Source: Candidatus Sulfopaludibacter sp. SbA3 (lineage in GTDB: Bacteria > Acidobacteriota > Terriglobia > Bryobacterales > Bryobacteraceae). From it: 64,000 nucleotides of DNA. This document shows positions 1 to 8,376 of the stretch, one piece after another. The position numbers were made by a program, and so were the translations under genes. The stretch is taken from contig CAMDCN010000006.1 of assembly GCA_945890485.1 (NCBI GenBank), positions 372,001 to 436,000 on the forward strand, read 5' to 3'. Every line of letters starts with the position of its first letter. Position 1 is the first letter of the stretch. The notes under the pieces were generated by a model. The model searched no databases. It saw only the letters and a list, made by a program, of their open reading frames with translations, and was not told the origin of the DNA.

Positions 1-62
1 CATAGTCGAGAGCCAAGATGCGCATCTACATGTTAGATTAACGGATATTCGGGGTTTCCCTG

Positions 63-1241
63 TTGGCCATTCAAGATCCCTCCACGTTACCGATTGTTAG
101 GGTGCGCAACACGGGCAGTGTGTTGTTCACGTTGGGGGTGGTGTGCGCCCTGTTGTACTTGGGGCGGCTGTTTTTAGTGACGTTGCTGGTGGGAATTTTC
201 ATCTCGTTTATTCTTGATCCGCTGGTGCGGATGTTCATGCGACTGCGGTTGCCGCGAGGATTTGCGAGCTTCCTGGTCTGCAGTTTGGCCCTCTTGATGC
301 TGTACCTTGGGGCGTTATTGACGTTGTCCCAAGCCCAGGGATTGTGGGATGAGTTACCGAGCTATACGAAACGGGTGAACGATCTCAGCGATAAGGTTTT
401 GATCGAAGTAGAGTCCGCGGAGAAGACCATCAACGACATGATGGCGCCGAAACGGGTGCGCGAGATGGAAGCACAGCGGTTGGAGCAGGAGCGGCAGTTG
501 GCTGAGCAGCAGAAGCAGAGGCGGCGGCGAACCACGGATCCGCCGATGGCGCCACTATTGCCGCTCGCGGTGCAGGAGGTGCGAATTCGTCCGGAACGGT
601 CGCCGCTGGTGGAGTACCTGTACTCGAACTGGCAGCAGTTTTACGACATCGCACTGATGGTGTCGTTTGTGCCGTTTCTGGTCTATTTCATGCTGGCTTG
701 GCGGGACCACTTCGTCTACAATTTCCTGCGCGTGTTTCGGGGGGAGTCGCGGGCGATAGCGTCATCGACGATTGACGGGATTGCCCGCATGACGCGGGCG
801 TATGTGGTGGGGAACTTCTTGCTGGGCGTGGTGTTGGCGCTGGTCAGCACAGGATTCTTTTGGATGGTGAAGGTGCCGTATTGGTTGCTGGTAGGGCCGC
901 TCAGCGGTTTCCTGTCGCTGGTGCCATACATCGGACTGCCTTTGGCGATTCTACCGCCCGTGTTTGCGGCGTTAACTGTCTACGACAATTTGACGGCCTA
1001 TGTCGTGATTGGCACGACGGTGGCGTTCTTTCATCTGATGGCGTTGAACCTCTTGTATCCGAAGTTGGTAGGGTCGCGGGTCCATTTGAATCCGCTTGTC
1101 GTGACCGTTGCCTTGATGTTCTGGGGATTCCTGTGGGGCGGGATCGGGTTGGTGTTGGCGATTCCGCTGACGGCGGCTTTGAAAGCTGTCTGCGATCACT
1201 ATCCCGGGTTGTCGGCTTACGGCAAGTTGATGGGGGATTGA
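63..1241 (+). CDS. AI-2E family transporter (UPF0118 permease)
   Basis: 392-residue polytopic inner-membrane protein. Hydrophobic segments lie at about residues 18-55 and 68-90, followed by a long charged, probably extracytoplasmic or coiled segment (about 90-185, rich in Glu, Gln and Arg), then a dense block of membrane helices to the end. The C-terminal block carries the family-typical PYIGLPLAILPP and HLNPLVVTVALMFWG stretches. The family moves small metabolites or ions; AI-2 export is shown for only some members, so the substrate is unknown. Start is TTG at 63. It is followed after 19 bp by the next gene on the same strand, so co-transcription is possible. Family assignment is firm, function is not. 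Confidence 0.85.
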   Translation: MAIQDPSTLPIVRVRNTGSVLFTLGVVCALLYLGRLFLVTLLVGIFISFILDPLVRMFMRLRLPRGFASFLVCSLALLMLYLGALLTLSQAQGLWDELPSYTKRVNDLSDKVLIEVESAEKTINDMMAPKRVREMEAQRLEQERQLAEQQKQRRRRTTDPPMAPLLPLAVQEVRIRPERSPLVEYLYSNWQQFYDIALMVSFVPFLVYFMLAWRDHFVYNFLRVFRGESRAIASSTIDGIARMTRAYVVGNFLLGVVLALVSTGFFWMVKVPYWLLVGPLSGFLSLVPYIGLPLAILPPVFAALTVYDNLTAYVVIGTTVAFFHLMALNLLYPKLVGSRVHLNPLVVTVALMFWGFLWGGIGLVLAIPLTAALKAVCDHYPGLSAYGKLMGD

Positions 1242-1260
1242 TTGAGATAAACTGGGGCTC

Positions 1261-2190
1261 ATGAATCGTCGTGAACTTCTGGGAGCGTCCCTCGCTCTAC
1301 CGTTGACCGCATGGGCAAAGACTGCAAAGATTGATCGGCGAAGGCTGAGCAGCATCACCGATGAGAGCGGCGCGACGCCAGCCGAAGGGATTGCATTTGC
1401 GCAGAAACACGGTCTGCAATGGATGGAGGTGCGCGCGGTTCCAGGGGCCAAAAGGCACTACGCGGACTTGTCGGCGGAAGAGTTGAAGCGGGCGGCTAAG
1501 GAGTTCAAGGACGGCGGCATCAAAGTGTCGTTTTTCAATTCGGGCCAGTGCAAATACTTGTTGCCAGGAACGGTGGCGCTAAAGCCCCGGCAGGAAACTC
1601 CGGAGCAGCGCACGACGCGTTTGGCGCGGGAACAGCAGGCGTTTGATCGGCGGGAAGAGGATTTGCGAAAGTCCATCCGGGCGGCGCAGGCTCTGGGAAC
1701 TGACAAAGTCCGGGTGTTTGCGTTTCTGCGAACGGTTGATCCCGCCAAGGACATGCAGCGGATTGTGGATGTGCTGGGGCCGCTGGTGAAGATCTGCGAG
1801 AAGGAAGGGATCCGACTTACGCTGGAGAATGAAGTAGCCTGCAACGTGGCGCGATGTGACGAGATGGCTGCCTATATGAAGGCGATCCCGTCGAAGAATT
1901 TTGGGTTGAATTGGGATGCGTTGAACGGGAAGCACATGCAGGAGACGGCGTTTCCGGATGGGTATCGGCTGATTCCGAAAGATAAGCTTTGGAACGTGCA
2001 GATCAAAGGGAAGAGTGTATTGAAGCCGTATTCGGATTGGATTGATTGGGCTCCGATCTTCACTGCGCTGGAGAAGGATGGATACCGGGAACAGATCGGT
2101 TTGGAATGCCACATTTTCGGGCCGGAGTTGATTGCAAAGTCCCATGAATCGATGGTGGAGATGATTCGGCTCGCCGAGAAGCGAGGGTAG
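1261..2190 (+). CDS. exported sugar phosphate isomerase/epimerase-like TIM-barrel protein
   Basis: 309 residues. The N-terminus has a twin-arginine-like signal (NRRELLGASLALPLTAWA), so the protein is probably exported. The rest fits the xylose isomerase-like TIM barrel (AP endonuclease 2 superfamily): EGIAFAQKHGLQWMEVRAV, LTLENEVAC, FGLNWDALN and GLECHIFGPE supply the acidic and His metal ligands at strand ends. Acidobacteria and Planctomycetes carry many such exported paralogues of unknown substrate. Tandem with the genes on either side (19 bp before, 7 bp after). Confidence 0.85.
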   Translation: MNRRELLGASLALPLTAWAKTAKIDRRRLSSITDESGATPAEGIAFAQKHGLQWMEVRAVPGAKRHYADLSAEELKRAAKEFKDGGIKVSFFNSGQCKYLLPGTVALKPRQETPEQRTTRLAREQQAFDRREEDLRKSIRAAQALGTDKVRVFAFLRTVDPAKDMQRIVDVLGPLVKICEKEGIRLTLENEVACNVARCDEMAAYMKAIPSKNFGLNWDALNGKHMQETAFPDGYRLIPKDKLWNVQIKGKSVLKPYSDWIDWAPIFTALEKDGYREQIGLECHIFGPELIAKSHESMVEMIRLAEKRG

Positions 2191-2197
2191 GAGGCAA

Positions 2198-2689
2198 ATG
2201 CCGTCGAAGTCTCTCTGGATTTCCGTTGGAGTTGGTCTCTTGATCGTGGCGGCGTTGATTATGGGAGGGTTGTTTCTCAGCCGGGACTCGCATGTGGAGT
2301 TGGTCGGTACGATTCAGAAGGTACGGACGGGAAAATTGGATGACCAGCGGTCTGTTGTCGTCACTGATTTCCGGGTCACCAATCCATCGGCATATCCCTT
2401 TCAGATCAAGGATCTTGAACTGGACCTGACCAGCGGGGGCAAGGTAATCTCGGGGCGATTCATTCCTGAAACAGATACCAAGAACCTATTCCTCGGCGTT
2501 CCGGAATTAGGCGAGAAGTACAATCCGAGCTTTCGAATGAAAGAGCAGGTGGGAAAAAAGGCGACAGTCGATCGTATGCTTGCTTTCGTTGTAGACGCAC
2601 CGCTGAGCGTGCTGGAGTCCAGAACCAACCTGATCGTGAGGATGCGAGAGGTCGACGGCCCGGTGTCGGAACTCGTCGAGAAGCGGTGA
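2198..2689 (+). CDS. membrane-anchored protein of unknown function
   Basis: 163 residues. One N-terminal transmembrane segment or uncleaved signal (about residues 7-27) and then a soluble, probably beta-rich extracytoplasmic domain (DFRVTNPSAYPFQIKDLELDLT is reminiscent of LEA14 or DUF-type beta sandwiches, but I cannot assign it). A strong ribosome site AGGAGG ends 5 bases before the ATG, and the gene starts 7 bp after the upstream stop, so it is part of the same operon. It is the last host gene before the prophage. Confidence 0.75.
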   Translation: MPSKSLWISVGVGLLIVAALIMGGLFLSRDSHVELVGTIQKVRTGKLDDQRSVVVTDFRVTNPSAYPFQIKDLELDLTSGGKVISGRFIPETDTKNLFLGVPELGEKYNPSFRMKEQVGKKATVDRMLAFVVDAPLSVLESRTNLIVRMREVDGPVSELVEKR

Positions 2690-2698
2690 GGACTGGGA

Positions 2699-2743
2699 TG
2701 GTAGGCCCGGCAGGACTCGAACCTGCTACCCCCGACTTAGAAG
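2699..2743 (-). repeat. attL core: duplicated 3' end of tRNA-Arg
   Basis: 45 bases identical to 39975-40019. They cover the encoded CCA, acceptor 3' strand, T arm, variable loop and part of the anticodon stem of tRNA-Arg. The sequence leaves tRNA homology at 2744, so this copy is not a functional tRNA. It marks the prophage end distal to the rebuilt tRNA. Confidence 0.93.
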
Positions 2744-2852
2744 AGCAACGTCCTCCAGTCGTTTGCGCGGATAACTGCCCTCTTTCTAACATGGTTTCCC
2801 CTTTCGGGGTTCACATGCCAGCTTTCTGCCAGCGATTGAGTTTCCCCGATCT

Positions 2853-4112
2853 TCATTGAACGCGCTCCAGACCGATCCGGATAGATTCCAGATCCGCCTT
2901 CGTGTAATGCATCGTGGTGCCAGCGCGAGTATGCCCGAGCAGCGCCATTCGCTGAGCCAGGGTCAGAACTGCGTCGGCATTACTCGCCGCCGTATGCCGG
3001 AAATGGTGCCAGCCGATTCCGGGAACGCCAGCTTTCACCGCCGCCGGAGCCAGCACTCGGCGGAGATGGTTTTTTCCGCTGAGGGGTTGCCCATGCCTAC
3101 TGGCAAAAACCGTGTCATGGCGCTTGCCCGGCCATTCCATCAGCTGCACCGACAGCGCCACCGTCAGAGGCACCATTCGCCGGCTCTTCGGCGTCTTTAC
3201 TTCCTTTAGCTCGCCGCGCGTGTACTGGCGGCAGATGAAAGCGCAGAACGGTGGAATACGTTCGCCATCGTGCCAGACGTCCGCGTCAGTCAGATTGATC
3301 GCGTCCCAGCGCAGTCCAGCGGCTTCACCGATCCGGACGCCTGTGCTGCACAGGAAGTCGATCAGCAGTCGGGTCCGAGCATCACAATGCGACTTGACCG
3401 CTTCGATCTGCTCGGACGTGAGCGGATTTCGCCTGGCCGCCGTGTGCTTCGGCATAACCAGGTCCTCGGTCGGTAGCTCTCCCGCGAAGTAGTTCAGCCG
3501 CTTGGCATGCCGGAAGAGTGAACTAATGATGTTGCGGATCCTCCGAATGCTCTCGGTTGACAGTCCGGCCCGCACCTTTGCGGAAACCAGCGTCTGAACC
3601 ATCGCCCGGCTGACGTCGCGGAGCTGCACATGCCCCAGAGCCGGAAGGATGTGTTTGGCGAGCGTGGCCTCATAAGTATCGAGCGTTCCCTTGGCGAGCC
3701 CTGCCATGCACTCCGGTCGGAACTTCACTTCGAGGAACTGGGCCACGGTCGCCGCGGAGCCTGGCGTAATCGTTAGACCATTCGCCGGCGCCACAAACTC
3801 CTTGTAGCCCTTTTCCCAAGCTCGATGCTTTGTCAGGCGATCCGGCCCAGTCACAGGCCCGACCACCTTCTCTGTAGTCCGCCAGCGCAAGCCGCCGGAC
3901 TCGTCGGCCACCATCTCGCGGTACGAGATGTACCACTTGTCACCACGTGCGCGGACTGTGCCGCGTTGATTCCCTTTTCGTTTCAAGACATTCTCCGGAG
4001 CCCTCAGTAGGGCTTCAGAGAGAGTGTACTTGTGTAGCTTAGTGTCCATCGGAGCCCGCCCTATCTGCCTGAAACAAAGAGAGTTGCTCGGAAGGCCGAG
4101 CCCATCGAACAT
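2853..4112 (-). CDS. int: tyrosine recombinase, prophage integrase
   Basis: Site-specific recombinase that catalyses integration and, with helper proteins, excision at the tRNA-Arg att core. 419 residues from the first ATG; an ATG 21 codons later (4049), right before the conserved RGTVRARGDKW start region, is an equally good start. N-terminal arm-binding region (about 50-110), core-binding SAM-like domain (about 120-215), catalytic domain from about 225. Catalytic residues visible: Arg260 (TGVRIGEAAGLRW), Lys306, His369 and Arg372 (HHFRHT), His394 (LLGH) and the nucleophile Tyr403 (MHYTKAD). The set is complete, so the enzyme should be active. Its stop is 110 bp from the att repeat. Confidence 0.95.
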   Translation of the reverse strand: MFDGLGLPSNSLCFRQIGRAPMDTKLHKYTLSEALLRAPENVLKRKGNQRGTVRARGDKWYISYREMVADESGGLRWRTTEKVVGPVTGPDRLTKHRAWEKGYKEFVAPANGLTITPGSAATVAQFLEVKFRPECMAGLAKGTLDTYEATLAKHILPALGHVQLRDVSRAMVQTLVSAKVRAGLSTESIRRIRNIISSLFRHAKRLNYFAGELPTEDLVMPKHTAARRNPLTSEQIEAVKSHCDARTRLLIDFLCSTGVRIGEAAGLRWDAINLTDADVWHDGERIPPFCAFICRQYTRGELKEVKTPKSRRMVPLTVALSVQLMEWPGKRHDTVFASRHGQPLSGKNHLRRVLAPAAVKAGVPGIGWHHFRHTAASNADAVLTLAQRMALLGHTRAGTTMHYTKADLESIRIGLERVQ

Positions 4113-4245
4113 CCGACTCCGGCCCGCAGTCGCACCCGAATCCCTGGCACGGACAGATCAGGCCCTCGCGTAGGAGCGGAGCGCAGTTCTCGCAGGCGCC
4201 GGCCGAGCGGCACAGGTCAACATATTGGAAGGCAACCCGGCTCAT
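4039..4245 (-). CDS. small cysteine-rich protein
   Basis: 68 residues from the ATG at 4245. Six Cys in the first half (DLCRSAGACENC, LICPCQGFGCDC) suggest a metal-binding knuckle. It ends inside the integrase N-terminal coding region, overlapping it slightly, as early phage genes often do. No family recognised. An excisionase role is possible from position but nothing in the sequence shows it. Confidence 0.45.
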   Translation of the reverse strand: MSRVAFQYVDLCRSAGACENCAPLLREGLICPCQGFGCDCGPESDVRWARPSEQLSLFQADRAGSDGH

Positions 4246-4515
4246 CTGCTCAGCGCCTCTCCGTCCGCCGCCATGACCAACGCCCAAGGAGACCGGATCG
4301 CCGATGTGTTGTGCGTAACTCCTCGCGTTCCCTTGAATCTTGAGCTCGATACTTGGGACGGCCTGGCTGGGTCCCTGAATGTCTCCCGCCACAACACCTG
4401 CTCGCCCTCTATCCCGCTATGAGGAGACAGGTATAACAGCCCGCTAAGAGACGACCAGGCAAGCGCATGTTGGGCGCTACGGAACTTATGGCCCGAGGTC
4501 GAGTATGCTATAGGT

Positions 4516-4839
4516 ATGAGTAACACCACCGGCACACCAGCTGGATTGACAATCGTTTCTATTGGGAGCAACCCACCAACGGCGACGATACAAGCGGCCT
4601 TTACCCAGCGCGAACTGAACGAGCGGCACAGTTGGTTGCAGCCGACTATAGATCCCGATAACCCCGAATCCATCACCTGCACTCCCCTTGGCGGCATCTT
4701 CCCCAGATTCACCGCACCAGCGAGCCAGTTGGAGCGTCTCATCGAGTTGAAGCATGCGGAATGCAAGGAGTACATAAAGCAGCACTTTCTTGCCAGTAAA
4801 CAGGATCTTTCTGGCATTACTTCCTCCGGAACTCGTTAG
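4516..4839 (+). CDS. hypothetical phage protein
   Basis: 107 residues, soluble, normal amino-acid composition (acidic and polar, unlike the Arg/Ser/Cys-rich opposite strand). A TATGCT/TATAGG stretch immediately precedes the ATG, which would make a near-leaderless transcript if it is the -10 box. The C-terminus overlaps convergently with the next gene by 23 bp. No domain recognised; no helix-turn-helix visible. Confidence 0.5.
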   Translation: MSNTTGTPAGLTIVSIGSNPPTATIQAAFTQRELNERHSWLQPTIDPDNPESITCTPLGGIFPRFTAPASQLERLIELKHAECKEYIKQHFLASKQDLSGITSSGTR

Positions 4840-5011
4840 CGTTCGGACAGTTTACGAAGTGATTAGTCAGGTCCGCCGTGTACGGCGCCAGCTTGCCGTT
4901 CGTGTGGCGGACCATCCAGATCGGGGCATTGCAGCGCTTGCAGGGTCGCCGCTCCTCGGCAATCAAGTCGAGGAGCTTGAGGGCGCGAGCTTCAATCGTG
5001 GTTACTTCCAT
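4817..5011 (-). CDS. small zinc-finger-like phage protein
   Basis: 64 residues. Candidate zinc ligands Cys24, Cys27, His51 and Cys55 (PCKRC and HFVNCP) form a CxxC...HxxxC finger. Its ATG follows directly after the TAG of the upstream gene, so it is translationally coupled to the recombination operon. Function unknown. Confidence 0.65.
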   Translation of the reverse strand: MEVTTIEARALKLLDLIAEERRPCKRCNAPIWMVRHTNGKLAPYTADLTNHFVNCPNANEFRRK

Positions 5012-5467
5012 CTATTTGCCCTCCGGCGCCGCCAACTGTTTATGGGAGAATGCGTCCCACATCGTTAGCCCGGCAGCGTTGAGCAGGTATGGCAGGAAGA
5101 CTTCGCCAGGCGCCGCCATTCCGCTATCGATCATGGCGAGTTGTGCTTCGACCCACGCGAACAGTTGACGCCACGCGATCTTGTCGGCCTGGGCTTGGAT
5201 CTCACTGGGCGCCTTCCGGCGGCCGCGCCCGTTTGCGTTCCGCTTGGCGAGTTCCTTCTCGATCGCCGCAGTCCGAGTAGGAAGGGCGAAAGTGCACATC
5301 GCGCCCTGGACCAGCAGGGTGAACTGGACACCGATTGGCCTGCCCTCTTCATACTGCTGGTTGACCGTCTTCGCCCCGGCCTGGGCCAGCATATCCACAA
5401 TTCCCTCGACCGAACGTCGAACCGGTACTTCCGTCGTCTCCCGGAAAATCGTCTTTCGGCTTCCCAT
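5012..5467 (-). CDS. conserved hypothetical phage protein
   Basis: 151 residues, soluble. Central segment GVQFTLLVQGAMCTFALPTRTAAIEKELAKRN resembles small early proteins of other phages that sit next to recombination genes; C-terminal half contains an amphipathic WRQLFAWVEAQLAMIDSGMA helix. Start ATG abuts the stop of the RuvC-like gene. Function unknown; by position a replication or recombination accessory. Confidence 0.65.
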   Translation of the reverse strand: MGSRKTIFRETTEVPVRRSVEGIVDMLAQAGAKTVNQQYEEGRPIGVQFTLLVQGAMCTFALPTRTAAIEKELAKRNANGRGRRKAPSEIQAQADKIAWRQLFAWVEAQLAMIDSGMAAPGEVFLPYLLNAAGLTMWDAFSHKQLAAPEGK

Positions 5468-5971
5468 CTATTTGACCTCCTTCAACTTCGAAACAACCTC
5501 TTTCATCGGTACTGTGAGCCCTTCCAGCCCACCCCGGAACGCCAGGCCAACGTAGGCCAGCGCCGCGGCATCCCCTTCGTTGTCATTGCCCGCCACCACT
5601 CCCCATCGCCGGTGGATCTCCCGGAGCATGATCGACTTTTCCGCCGATCCCTTGCCGGTGACGAACTTCTTCGCCTGGTTCGGAGTCACGATCAGAAACG
5701 ACCGTTCCGCCGCCCACAGGTTGCAGCGCACAATGAAGTGCAAGGCCCCGCGAGCTTGCGCGGAAGGATCATTCCGCGAGAACGCGAGGCCCTCGATTAC
5801 GACCAGGCCGGGCTCTTTGGTCTCTTCCCGGATGCGTTCGGCCAAGGTGGCGAGCCGTTCCTCGACCCGCATGAGCGCCGGTGTGCCCAGCGTCATCAGC
5901 TCCAAGTGCCGGGCTTCGTAAAGCTTGGCCAGGCCGGTACCGGTGAGGGACAGATCGAGCCCGTAGATCAT
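5468..5971 (-). CDS. RuvC-like Holliday junction resolvase
   Basis: 167 residues, RNase H fold of the RuvC type. Acidic catalytic residues in the expected places: Asp6 (GLDLSLTGTG), Glu60 (LVVIEGLAF), Asp130 and Asp134 (NDNEGDAAALAY). It would cut four-way or branched DNA during phage recombination or before packaging. It overlaps the upstream gene as ATGA, so the two are translated together. Length matches bacterial RuvC. Confidence 0.85.
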   Translation of the reverse strand: MIYGLDLSLTGTGLAKLYEARHLELMTLGTPALMRVEERLATLAERIREETKEPGLVVIEGLAFSRNDPSAQARGALHFIVRCNLWAAERSFLIVTPNQAKKFVTGKGSAEKSIMLREIHRRWGVVAGNDNEGDAAALAYVGLAFRGGLEGLTVPMKEVVSKLKEVK

Positions 5972-6591
5972 TGCGGCTTGCCCCCGAGAACGCTAGGCCG
6001 CGGGCGCCGATTGCCCAATACGACCGCCTTGGGCGCGATGTCACCAGGCCGCGACTTGCCCGTCTCCCCGCTGGCTTCACCGTCGTCGTCGGCATCCTCG
6101 GTAGCATCGTCGCCGAGTTGCATCTGCTTGTCCTCTATGACCTGCAGCTTCGTCTGCTCCGGCGCCATCACCAGCGACAGAACCCCATCTGCTTCGCCCA
6201 TGCGGCCGAAATAGTCCGTCACGAGCTGCCAGGCGGTCGTGACAACCTGGAAGTACAGCACGGTTTCGAGCGACCCCTCGGTATCTCCCTTGATCCGAGA
6301 GACGGTGAAGGCCTTCGCCTCCGTGGCAACGCATTCCAGCGCCGTACCGGCGGTGCCATTCAGCTTGAGGCCAATCTCCTCGAGCCGCAGCTCGGAGCCG
6401 AGCACAAGCTTCTTTACCGCCTCGGAGAATTGGCCTTCGTGGAGAACCGATTCCCAGCCGAGCTCCTCGACCAGCTCTTTTGTCAGGTCGCAGGCCACGT
6501 GCACCCGTGCGAAGCAGTTGCCTTCGGCGACTCTTTGGTCGACGTGGGTGATGCGAGCACCCCGGCAAAGCAGTTTCTTCTGTCTTCCCAT
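5968..6591 (-). CDS. hypothetical protein of the recombination operon
   Basis: 207 residues. The first ~150 form a mixed alpha/beta region (ITHVDQRVAEGNCFARVHVACDLTKELVEELGW); the tail is a disordered acidic stretch (GDDATEDADDDGEASGE) followed by basic residues, a layout seen in phage DNA-binding or single-strand-binding-like proteins. Purine-rich AGAGGG ribosome site upstream. Not assigned to a family. Confidence 0.65.
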   Translation of the reverse strand: MGRQKKLLCRGARITHVDQRVAEGNCFARVHVACDLTKELVEELGWESVLHEGQFSEAVKKLVLGSELRLEEIGLKLNGTAGTALECVATEAKAFTVSRIKGDTEGSLETVLYFQVVTTAWQLVTDYFGRMGEADGVLSLVMAPEQTKLQVIEDKQMQLGDDATEDADDDGEASGETGKSRPGDIAPKAVVLGNRRPRPSVLGGKPQ

Positions 6592-6612
6592 CCTGTTTTC
6601 CCTCTTTGGTTG

Positions 6613-6825
6613 CTACCGAGCACGGTTCCCCGCGCCAAAACTCACCCGCTTCGCTGGCAGTGGCTTGTTTTCCTCCGCCAGCCTTTCCTGCTCGAACGCC
6701 CCGGCCCGCAGCTCGCAATCCCGCACGCTCGCCTCATCCCGGCCCGCCCAGAGGAAGAAGTACATGTGCCGGCCGATCCAGACCTCGACCCCATCCCGGC
6801 GCACGAGCGACTTCCCCCAGTTCAT
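6613..6825 (-). CDS. small hypothetical phage protein
   Basis: 70 residues starting at MNWGKSLVRRDGVEVW. Its ATG overlaps the upstream stop as ATGA, the best argument that it is real. Aromatic beta-strand segment (VEVWIGRHMYFFLWAG) then a charged helix. Unknown function. Confidence 0.55.
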   Translation of the reverse strand: MNWGKSLVRRDGVEVWIGRHMYFFLWAGRDEASVRDCELRAGAFEQERLAEENKPLPAKRVSFGAGNRAR

Positions 6826-6998
6826 TGCGCCGCCTTCTCGTGATCCAGGATCATGCCCCTCACGAACGCCAACTGGACGGCCGGGTCGGAAGACTGGCAC
6901 ATGCGAGAGCGCAGCTCCCGCCCGTTGGCATCCAGCAAAAGAAGGTGCCGGACGCCGAAGCGCTGAATAACTCGCCAAGAGTAGGCCTCGTCTGCCAT
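6822..6998 (-). CDS. small hypothetical phage protein
   Basis: 58 residues starting at MADEAYSWRVIQRFGVRH. It begins 4 bp after the stop of the ATPase gene and ends in an ATGA overlap with the next gene. A short alpha/beta unit, no recognised motif. Confidence 0.55.
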   Translation of the reverse strand: MADEAYSWRVIQRFGVRHLLLLDANGRELRSRMCQSSDPAVQLAFVRGMILDHEKAAQ

Positions 6999-7002
6999 CG
7001 CC

Positions 7003-8376
7003 CTATTCGGCCTCGACCCGCAGACCCGGCTCATCCGAGTCGATTTCAGCCACAAACCATTGGATGTTGGAGTCCTTCGCGGCTTCGATGAACGCCGCGC
7101 GGTTCGGAGCGTCGAGCGCATCCATCGCGCAATCCAGGAAAACGACGCCCCCGTCACCGGCACGCATCGCCGCCAGCGGGATGATGACGCGCCGCCACAG
7201 CTCCCCGGTGCTCACGTTCTCAAGCGGTAGGCCGTCCAGCCGCGGAACTCCGGCCTCGATCGTCAAGCCAGGTATCGGACAGCCGTCGATGATCTCGCCC
7301 TTCAGAGCGTCGAGCCGCTCGAGGATAGCCGAATAGGCTTTACTCAGCCGCTCCTGTTCGTCGGCATCCTTCTCGTGCTGGCGGATCAGCTCAGCCGTTC
7401 GTTTTCCACGCTCGAACGCCGCAACCTGTTCGGTTAGTGTTGCCGCGCGGTCCGTCAGCTCGGCCCGCTCTTCGTTGATCGCCCGCTCCGTCTGCTGCAG
7501 TGCGGTTGTCGACGCTTCGCGCTCCTGAGCCATGTAGAGATCTAGATCGCTCCGCATCGCCGCAAAGCGAGCGTCGATCGCATCCAGGCGCCGGCGGAGC
7601 TCTTGGGCTTCGCGGTTCAATGCATCCCGCTCGGCCGCTTGCGATTTCTGGAATTCATCGACGCGCGCAGTCAGTTCCCGATCACTGGTAGCCGTCAGAT
7701 CTGCCAGGCGAGCATCGAGCGCCCCGATCTTCTGCTGGGTATTCGACAGCTCCGCCGATGCCGACTTATGGTCGCCTTTCGGCAGGCCCTCCCGCAAAAC
7801 CTTGGCGGTAGCCCGTTTGTCTTTTGTCAGGGTGTTGGCCTGCGTTCGGTCGGTGTAGAACTTCGACCGGTACCGCTCAATCACGTCGAGCGCGTTGCCC
7901 TCGACTTCGTGCTCACGAATCGTCAGCCCCGTCGCCGCGGACAGCTGCTCGGCGGAGACCGACAGCGGCATGATGTCGAAAAGCCATTGCGCCCGCTCCT
8001 TGTCGCTGGCGCTGATGAACCGCGCAGGGTTAATCGAGACCGCATCGATCCGGGTGTTCAGCCATTCTTGAACCCGCTTGATAGGCCCAAACTTCTCGCT
8101 ATTGACGGTGGGAGGCTGCAGACCCTTCTCAGTGATCCCACGCCGAACAGTCAGCTTATCGCCGCCGTCCTCGATCACTGCCACCAGTTCGCCGCTGCTC
8201 TCCCCCCGCTTCAGGATTGCCTCGGCCGTCCCGCCGCCGAACAGCAGCTTCAACGCCCGAATTGCGCTCGACTTGCCTGCCTCATTCCGCCCGAGAAAGC
8301 GGTTAATCGACTTTGGTTCGAACTCGAGCTCATCCACTGCGAACACATGCCGTTGCCGGAGTTGAAGGATTCGCAC
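7003..8376 (-). CDS. Rad50/SbcC-like AAA ATPase of the phage recombination module
   Basis: 457 residues, SMC/Rad50-like head split by a coiled coil. Walker A is GRNEAGKSS (Gly29-Ser37). Two heptad-rich arms (about 195-345) flank a short turn. The ABC signature is the STGE of VSTGELWRR and Walker B is VVFLDCA, where Asp415 is followed by Cys416 instead of the usual catalytic Glu. GTG start directly after the TAG of recT. A compact Rad50 homologue beside RecT and an exonuclease suggests a DNA-end clamp; without the Walker B Glu it may bind ATP but hydrolyse it poorly. Confidence 0.85.
   Translation of the reverse strand: MRILQLRQRHVFAVDELEFEPKSINRFLGRNEAGKSSAIRALKLLFGGGTAEAILKRGESSGELVAVIEDGGDKLTVRRGITEKGLQPPTVNSEKFGPIKRVQEWLNTRIDAVSINPARFISASDKERAQWLFDIMPLSVSAEQLSAATGLTIREHEVEGNALDVIERYRSKFYTDRTQANTLTKDKRATAKVLREGLPKGDHKSASAELSNTQQKIGALDARLADLTATSDRELTARVDEFQKSQAAERDALNREAQELRRRLDAIDARFAAMRSDLDLYMAQEREASTTALQQTERAINEERAELTDRAATLTEQVAAFERGKRTAELIRQHEKDADEQERLSKAYSAILERLDALKGEIIDGCPIPGLTIEAGVPRLDGLPLENVSTGELWRRVIIPLAAMRAGDGGVVFLDCAMDALDAPNRAAFIEAAKDSNIQWFVAEIDSDEPGLRVEAE

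Noticed and set aside
2460-2792. Open frame on the minus strand across the left att site
   Set aside because: Its middle is a translation of the tRNA-Arg 3' fragment (SSKSGVAGSSPAGPT type), a common artefact.
4246-4817. Long minus-strand frame of 191 codons ending in an ATGA overlap with the Cys-rich gene
   Set aside because: Most of it is antisense to a better plus-strand gene (4516-4839) and its Ser/Arg/Cys-rich product lacks family features; only the overlap speaks for it.
5141-6843. Plus-strand frames of 357 and 290 codons
   Set aside because: Antisense to the RuvC-like and neighbouring genes; Arg/Pro/Leu-rich composition typical of high-GC mirror frames.
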